Assembly: GCA_002189035.1 (NCBI GenBank)
Contig: NEEC01000024.1
Location: 620,001-684,000 of the forward strand
DNA from: Utricularia gibba
Lineage: Eukaryota > Streptophyta > Magnoliopsida > Lamiales > Lentibulariaceae
DNA: 64,000 nucleotides
Direction of reading: 5' to 3'
Shown: piece by piece, positions 58,308-64,000 of the stretch
Layout of the letters: every line of letters begins with the position of its first letter
Position numbering within the stretch: the stretch's first letter is position 1
Translations under genes and position numbers: made by a program
The notes under the pieces: generated by a model
Seen by the model: the letters and a program-made list of their open reading frames with translations, nothing else
The model's database searches: none
What the model was told of the DNA's origin: nothing

Positions 58308-60461
58308 ACCATTGGTTTTGCTACTTTCTCAACAACTTCACAAATGTGGGTGTTCAGATGACAAGGGCCACTTCTTTCTCCATTTATTTCTCAATGGTTG
58401 TTGGATGAATTTATTTCCTAATTTCAGATGCAACACATGGGTATATTGACAGACATACAGACATAGAACAAGATGCTATCCATCAACCCACAAATTCATC
58501 CACCCCCCCATCAACTACTGCCCAAGAACTTCTTCTTGGGCGTGGGAGCATTTTTCAGATAAGGCGATGGAAGTTTGAGCAGTTTGTAATTGTTGCGTAA
58601 AAGGAAGGGAAAAAACATAGCATATGAACACATGACCTTTCATTTGCAAAATCAATGCAAAAGGTATCCGATCAACTCATCCATAACATAAGATCACTAA
58701 TTCTTTTTCAAAATTACTGTGGGGATTAATTGACGAAAAATGGTTATTTTGGATGAGGTTACTTTTAAAATGATTTAAGGTTTGGGGTTTAGAAATTTTA
58801 TAAATGGAGCCCAGGTTTGAGATTCCTTCCAAGCGAAATAATAAACTGAAAAAGATAATTAAATCTTAAAATGTTTGTCTTACTAATGACACTTAAACCT
58901 CAATTCTTAGGGTAAACTACATGTTTGTTACAGCTTATTCGATTGGAAAAGATTTTAAATCGGAATAAGCAAACTGCTTCCTATTACAGTGGACAATGCA
59001 AGTGTGTGTGTGTGCTGGTGCCATTAGTTATTTGAAAGGTTGGAACACAGCAATACAATAATGGGTCAACTCATGGGTAAATAACGTGTGGTGTTCTGTT
59101 GGCCACATATATTAAGCCATGTGGTAACGAATGGTTTAAAGTATTCAATTCTGAAAATAAGGAATGGTGTGCAATACGTGCCAATATCTACAGCCTTTAA
59201 AGATGCTACAGCGAAAGGTAAATTTGAGAGCACAGAGTTTTGTATGTAAACTAGGGGGAGTTCTACCTATTTAATGTAAGAGGCCATGTTGATATCTAAA
59301 AAAGCTTTTGAAAATATTTTTATATGTGTTGATCTGAAAATGATGAAAATGAAAATATTGAGAATCGCTTTTTTACAACAAGTGGAAGAAATTGGAAATA
59401 ATATGAGAAGAATCCAAGAACAAAGATGTTAGTCAGAGGATTAGATAGTTTCTAGACATTTTGTAAAGTTTTTGCAACTCTTTTATAATGTTGCCATCAG
59501 GTTTTCCGGTTTGTTGAGTGTCACTGCAAATATATTATATTATTTCTAGAAAATAGAGCCACTTGAACAAGATGCAAACTTGGGTCTTGTAGCACTGAAA
59601 ATGCAAGACATGTGTTACCAAGTTTTGGAGAAATGTAGATAAGATGTTGTTGTTGAAGTTTGTGAGATTCTATTTTGATCAACTCCATGAGGGAGGATGA
59701 TATGAAGTGTAAAGATAAAAATTACTTGTGTGTATGAGAGTGGTTTCATCAATGCAAGTTTCTATCCCAAGCTCATCACAAACAGTGAGATTCTCTGTGC
59801 TGGATTTTCTTTAGCTTCACAATTTGCAAAGAAACCTGAGGAAAATCAAGTAAGTTGTCATGAATCAAGTTATGTGTTAAGGTACGTTCTGGGATGGTGA
59901 AACATAATTCTACTTGGCGATGAATGCCGACTTGTACAATATCCTGAGATGAGATGGTTGAGGCACAAGCACATTGGCTGACCATTGATTTTTCAGAGTA
60001 CATGAAGAACTAATAAATGGTACTTATGTTCTCATTACAATGCCCTGGAAGGATAACTCAAAACACATGCTCTTATTGTTGTTTTCTAATGAACCGTATA
60101 ATTAGCATGTAAACGTCTACCGTTGGTGTTTGGTCTTTGGAAGACATGCTACCAACTTGTGTTTCTTCTTTTTAGTATTGATAATTGTATTTATTTTATA
60201 ATATATATTTTTATTGAAATAATGAGTTTTTTTTGTAGAAAATAATTTTATTTAAACCACTCATCATGAATTGCAAATTCACCCATCCATTTCCAATAAA
60301 AATTTTCAATGGATGGGCGAAAAAAGGATACAAGAATCCCCTGGCCTGGCATGCTATTAGTAGTATTATACTTTCTGTTGCTCCTTATTTACTATAAATA
60401 ATAATTAATATTGGAGTCTGAGTGTCTGACCGGCACGCAACAGAGGAGAGGAGAGGAGAGG
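58308..60461. other. Intergenic region, no gene recognised
   Basis: AT-rich. The minus-strand frame at 59776-60003 has no recognisable domain. A GAGAG-rich microsatellite (about 60444-60460) lies immediately downstream of the CAD-like stop codon. Confidence 0.4.
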
Positions 60462-61549
60462 CTAGCGGAGTGATTCCGGCTTCAGGGTATTCCCAATGTC
60501 GATCACGAAGCGGTACTTGACGTCCGATTTCACCAGCCGCTCCATGGCCTTGTTCACGTACTCCACCGGGATCACCTCCACATCCGGGACAATATTGTGC
60601 TTTGCAGCGAAATCGATCATCTCCTGGGTCTCCCTGATCCCCCGATCATACTCCCCGCCACCGTCCGCCGCTGGGTGATGATAGGGAAAGCAGGGAGCTC
60701 CAGAGGCTTCTCCGGCGCGCCCACCAGGATCAGCTTCCCGTTCGGCTTCAGCAGGCTCAACAGCGGCACCAGAGGATGCTGTGCGGACACCGTGTCGATG
60801 ATTCCGTCCAGACTTCCGGCCGCAGATCCCATATCCTCTTCATCGCTGCTGATCAGAAAGGCGTCCGCGCCGAGGCCTTCGAGCGCCTCCTTTTTCTTGC
60901 TCGCGGTGGTGCTGATGACGGTGACTTTTGAACCGAAAGCCTTGGCGAATTTCACAGCGACGTGACCCAGCCCGCCGAGGCCTACCACGCCGATGTGGAG
61001 ACCTGGCTTGTCCAGCCCGTAGTATTTCAATGGGCTGTAGGTTGTAATTCCGGCGCATAACAGGGGAGCGCCTTTATCCTGAGGGAGGTTTTCCGGCCAG
61101 CGGATCACGAATTCCTCATCCACCACGAAGATGTTGGAGTAACCGCCCTGAGTGTGGGTGCCGTCCGGGCCGGCCGGCAAGGGATAACCGTAGGTAAAGA
61201 CAGCCCCAGAGCAGTAATTCTCGAGGCTTTCAGCGCAGAGGTTGCACTTCTTGCAGGAATTCACCATACAACCGACGCCGACTTTGTCTCCGATCTTGTA
61301 CTTAGTAACCTTAGATCCTACCTCGGTGACGACTCCGGCTAACTCGTGACCGGGAATCAAGGGGTAAATCGCATTGCCCCATTCGTTCTTGATGCTGTGC
61401 AGATCCGAGTGACAGATCCCACAGTAGAGAATCTTGAACTGAACGTCGCGTTCCCCGGTAGGCCTCCGGGTGAAGTGTAAAGGCGAGAGGATGCCGCTGG
61501 TGTCTCTGGCTGCCCAACCGATGGCCTTCACGTGTCCCTGTTCCGCCAT
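60462..61549 (-). CDS. Cinnamyl-alcohol/mannitol-dehydrogenase-like zinc reductase, one frameshift near the C-terminus
   Basis: MDR-superfamily, NADP(H)-dependent alcohol dehydrogenase of the class II CAD / mannitol-dehydrogenase-like group. Visible features: GWAARDTSG start block, catalytic zinc ligands Cys46 (GICHSDLH), His68 (PGHELAG) and Cys165; structural-zinc Cys99, Cys102, Cys105 and Cys113; [11 protein letters not shown] nucleotide loop (190-200); and STTASKKK, the Ser-containing signature of NADPH preference. The frame shifts after GSMIGG in a C5 run (60639-60643 on the plus strand). One lost base would account for it, and the remaining frame runs on through [14 protein letters not shown] to a TAG at 60462, giving about 362 residues, normal for the family. 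No introns, unlike most relatives. Reduces cinnamaldehydes or related aldehydes, probably in the cytosol. The exact substrate cannot be read from sequence. Confidence 0.9.
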
Positions 61550-61624
61550 TGTCTTAATTCCGAGATCCGATCTGCAAATCCGGCAGGCACTCGAGATTTG
61601 CGTGGGTAAGGGAAGGGGAGGCGC

Positions 61625-61685
61625 AGTATCTATTTATAGGGGCGTTGGGTGACGTCACTGATGAGCGCTGCCGACGTCATTGCTG
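61625..61685 (-). promoter_or_regulatory. CAD-like core promoter: TATA box and two ACGT/TGACG elements
   Basis: Reading the minus strand, CCTATAAATA lies at 61640-61631, about 80-90 bp before the ATG. Just upstream are a perfect palindrome TGACGTCA (61650-61657) and a GACGTCAT/ATGACGTC site (61673-61680), with their ACGT cores 22 bp apart. Paired TGACG motifs resemble as-1-type elements bound by TGA bZIP factors and linked to salicylate or oxidative stress. Response is inferred. Confidence 0.6.
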
Positions 61686-63089
61686 AGTCCAAAATGGAGA
61701 TTTGGGAGGGAAACTTCAAAGAATGGTGGTCAATATTGGGGTTCTGGAATGTTCTAATGCTTCGCTTTAAGAAAGCAAACGCGTTTCCATTTCCTTCCTT
61801 ATACTCCTACTTTTCAATTCCGAAAGGTTTCTTGATATCTTGGACATTAATTGTTGTTATGCTCGTGCCAACATTTCCGGGATATTTAGAAAGTATAATT
61901 TATAATTTCTCATTTACTATACAAAACTTCCCATACTCTCTTATATTTAATCTCTTCTTGATTCTTTTTCATATTTTTCTTTTCTTCATTTATTTTTTGT
62001 ATTTGACCGAAATTCTAAATATCAGATTAAATTTCGAAAAAAAAAGATTGGAAATCACATTATTGGGTAAGTTTAACAAAAAAACCTTTTTCTTATTAAA
62101 TAAATATATAAAATATTAACTATTTTTATCTAAGTTATGATAGTTATTATACCTATTTATCTATTTAAAAACTAAAAATATTAATTTATCAAATACTTAG
62201 TATAATCACATTATTCAATGTATTTATGAAAAATAATATTTTACTTATCAAAAATGAAAATTGAAATAATAAATAATCATTTTTTCGTTTCTAATTAATG
62301 TAAATTTGAAAACTCATTTTATAGAAAATGTAATAAACAAATTATCTCTTTTTCGTCTTAAATGTATTGATGAATTAATAGTATTTACTTTTATATAATT
62401 TATGATATTTAATTTCTATATTATAATGAATCAATATAATTTAAAATGTTTTAATATAAAACATAATGAAGATAAAAATTAATAAAATGAATAAATTATC
62501 TCTTTTTTTTGTACATAATTTAATAACAACTTCATAAAATAAATAAGATAAGTAGTTTTACTTTATAAATAAGTATAGTAACAATAGTATTCTTTTGCTT
62601 TAAACATAAGTTAATAGCTATTGTTTACATATAAATATCCAAAAATATGAAGTACTTAGCAAATTAATATAAAATAAAATACTCCAAACAGGTTCTCTCA
62701 AATTCTTGCAAAATTGAATCAAAAAACTTTTGTAATCAAGCAACATTGCCAACATATTAAAAGACGAGTTCCATTATCTAAGGAAATTGAAAAGAAATTC
62801 TATCCAAGATATGTAAAAAAAAAATTTTCAAAAAAAGAAATAACATTGTTATTAGCTAAATCATTATTTAAGGAAATCGAAAAAATCTGATAAAATATTT
62901 TTTAAATTCACGACAAATATTTAAATTTGGGAGATATAGTTGTAGTGATTAGTATGTTCCCCCTAAATGTTTTAAGTCGTCATTTTCTTTTATTTTAAAT
63001 AAATATATGCTTTTATCCATTTTATATTTTTCTGCATATTATCATTGAACTGTTTTGATATTAGTTTAGAGTAAATCTATTAATTGTGA
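61686..63089. other. Strongly AT-rich intergenic region
   Basis: The 156-residue plus frame at 61649-62119 starts in the CAD promoter and becomes a Phe/Leu/Ile string from AT-rich DNA; it is not credible. No other feature was recognised. The 5' part of the LTR ending at 63257 may begin here but could not be traced. Confidence 0.5.
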
Positions 63090-63257
63090 TAAAAATCTGA
63101 ATATTTGACTTTCACATAGCAAACAACTAGCTCTTTGTGTTCAATTCTAGTGCATTATACTCATATTTTTCATATGATTGGTTGTAAATTAGGTTATAAA
63201 TTTATTTGATAAGAAAAATTTGTATTTGGATGACGTTGCAATATTTTTCGTCTATCA
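63090..63257 (+). repeat. 3' end of an Athila-like 5' LTR
   Basis: Matches the inverse of 29594-29760 (ctttcacatagcaa, tcttcgtgttcga-like, ggttataaatttatttgat) and ends TCTATCA at 63257, directly followed by a primer-binding site, so it is the 5' LTR of a plus-strand element leaving the window. Confidence 0.75.
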
Positions 63258-63260
63258 AAT

Positions 63261-63278
63261 TGGCATTGTTACCTTGGA
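63261..63278 (+). other. Decayed primer-binding site, tRNA-Asp type
   Basis: TGGCATTGTTACCTTGGA lines up with TGGCGCCGTTGCCGGGGA, the complement of the plant tRNA-Asp 3' end. The mismatches are mostly C-to-T or G-to-A changes. It sits 3 bases after the LTR end. Confidence 0.7.
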
Positions 63279-63440
63279 GCGGTGTTTAATTTTTTTGTGA
63301 TTCAGTTGATGCATTTGCATTCTTTCTGGTGCAGGTGATGTTGTTTTTTATCGAGAGAGCTATCAATAAGAGCCGTACAAGAGTGAGATAAGCAACAAGG
63401 TTGAGAAAACTCCTTATTGCAATTCCAAGTTAATTTTATC

Positions 63441-64000
63441 ATGGCAAAACAAGAGAAGACCTTGAATGAGCTTGATGCAATTGACCATACATATAGGGGC
63501 TTGTGCATCAGGTTTTCTGATGACACAGCCAATGAATTAAAATCATCTATGTTTAATTTTCTAACTAAGTATTATGGAAAAGTGGGAGAAAACCCACACG
63601 AACATTTGGACAATATCACTGTTGTTTGCATCTCTTTTAACAGTGCTGAGATGATTGAGGATGCCGCTGTTTGAGGCATTCCAATTTACGCTGGAGGAAA
63701 ATGCAAAAATATGGCTCAACTCGCTGAAGCCTAGAAGCATCACAGATTTGTTAGGGATGAAGAAGGTGTTTCTCAACAAGTATTTTTCTGTTTCCAAAAT
63801 TGAAGGTATACGAAAAGAGATTAGTGACATTGAGCAATCAAGTGGAGAATTTTTACATGAATATTGGGAGCGATTTAATCAATTGCTTAGATCTTATCCT
63901 CACCATAGTTTTCAATCTACTTCCTTGGTGAAGTATCTTTATGATGGACTGTTATATTATGATAGAGGAATGATGGATTTAGTTGTTGGAGGATTTTTGA
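63441..64000 (+). pseudogene. Athila-like gag, N-terminal and capsid part; frameshifted, cut by window end
   Basis: First frame 63441-63674 (MAKQEKTLNELDAI...ELKSSMFNFLTKYYGKVGENPHEHLDNI). After a shift near 63670 the second frame continues AFQFTLEENAKIWLNSLKP, RSITDLLGMKKVFLNKYF, RKEISDIEQSSGEFLHEYWERFNQL and YLYDGL to the window edge. The FxFxLxxxAKxWLxxLxPxSI and ESLxEYWERFxxL patterns are typical Athila/Ty3-gypsy gag. It forms the capsid shell of the retroelement particle when intact. Confidence 0.88.

Noticed and set aside
61649-62119. 156-residue plus-strand ORF beside the CAD-like gene, possibly a divergent membrane-protein gene
   Set aside because: It begins in the CAD promoter, then turns into a Phe/Leu/Ile/Lys string from very AT-rich DNA, with no family resemblance.

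Overview
The window looks like nuclear DNA of a flowering plant. It is AT-rich and dominated by decayed LTR retrotransposons and DNA transposons, with spliced plant-specific genes (GT-AG introns of about 80-270 bp) in a GC-richer island. There are no bacterial-style operons, tRNA or rRNA genes, or CRISPR arrays. The species cannot be fixed from the sequence; nothing points to a grass.

Repeat-rich left part (1-37.6 kb). 1-2560: two decayed Ty1-copia pol copies. 2551-3362: a hAT transposase remnant. 3425-4780: 3' end plus LTR of an Athila-like Ty3-gypsy element. 6715-16465: a large minus-strand Athila-like element (3' LTR, env-position ORF, integrase, protease-RT-RNase H, gag C-terminus) whose 5' side is fused to a piece of LTR. 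16.9-18.6 kb: another copia remnant. 19.98-22.15 kb: 3' end and LTR of a plus-strand Athila relative. 24.6-25.4 kb: a fold-back element, next to a Ty3-gypsy gag/PBS remnant (25.4-26.4 kb). 27.75-30.64 kb: LTR fragments. 32.4-36.1 kb: a two-gene PIF/Harbinger element with a solo LTR nested in it.

Gene island (38.5-50.5 kb). A thaumatin-like protein gene (+, three exons, four single-base frameshifts), a small two-helix membrane protein (+), a BOI/BRG-type RING E3 ligase (+, two coding exons) and an Alba-domain RNA/DNA-binding protein (-, seven coding exons, fully intact). The E3 and Alba genes are convergent, with an (AAGGG)10 repeat between them.

Right part (50.6-64 kb). An AT-rich repeat desert, then a 5.3-kb Mutator-like element (52968-58307) with about 110-bp terminal inverted repeats. 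It carries a plant-mobile-domain (MAIN-like) gene and a convergent MURA-type transposase, both decayed. An intronless CAD/mannitol-dehydrogenase-like gene (-, 60462-61549) has one frameshift in a C run and a TATA box with two ACGT/TGACG sites upstream. The window ends inside the gag of another Athila-like element whose LTR end and primer-binding site are visible.

The host genes are unrelated neighbours (defence/cell wall, ubiquitin signalling, RNA binding, aldehyde/alcohol redox), not a pathway cluster. The most unusual observations are the PMD-carrying long-TIR MULE, a covarying and loop-inverting hairpin at the LTR 5' edge, and the shared one-base-loss signature in two otherwise good genes.
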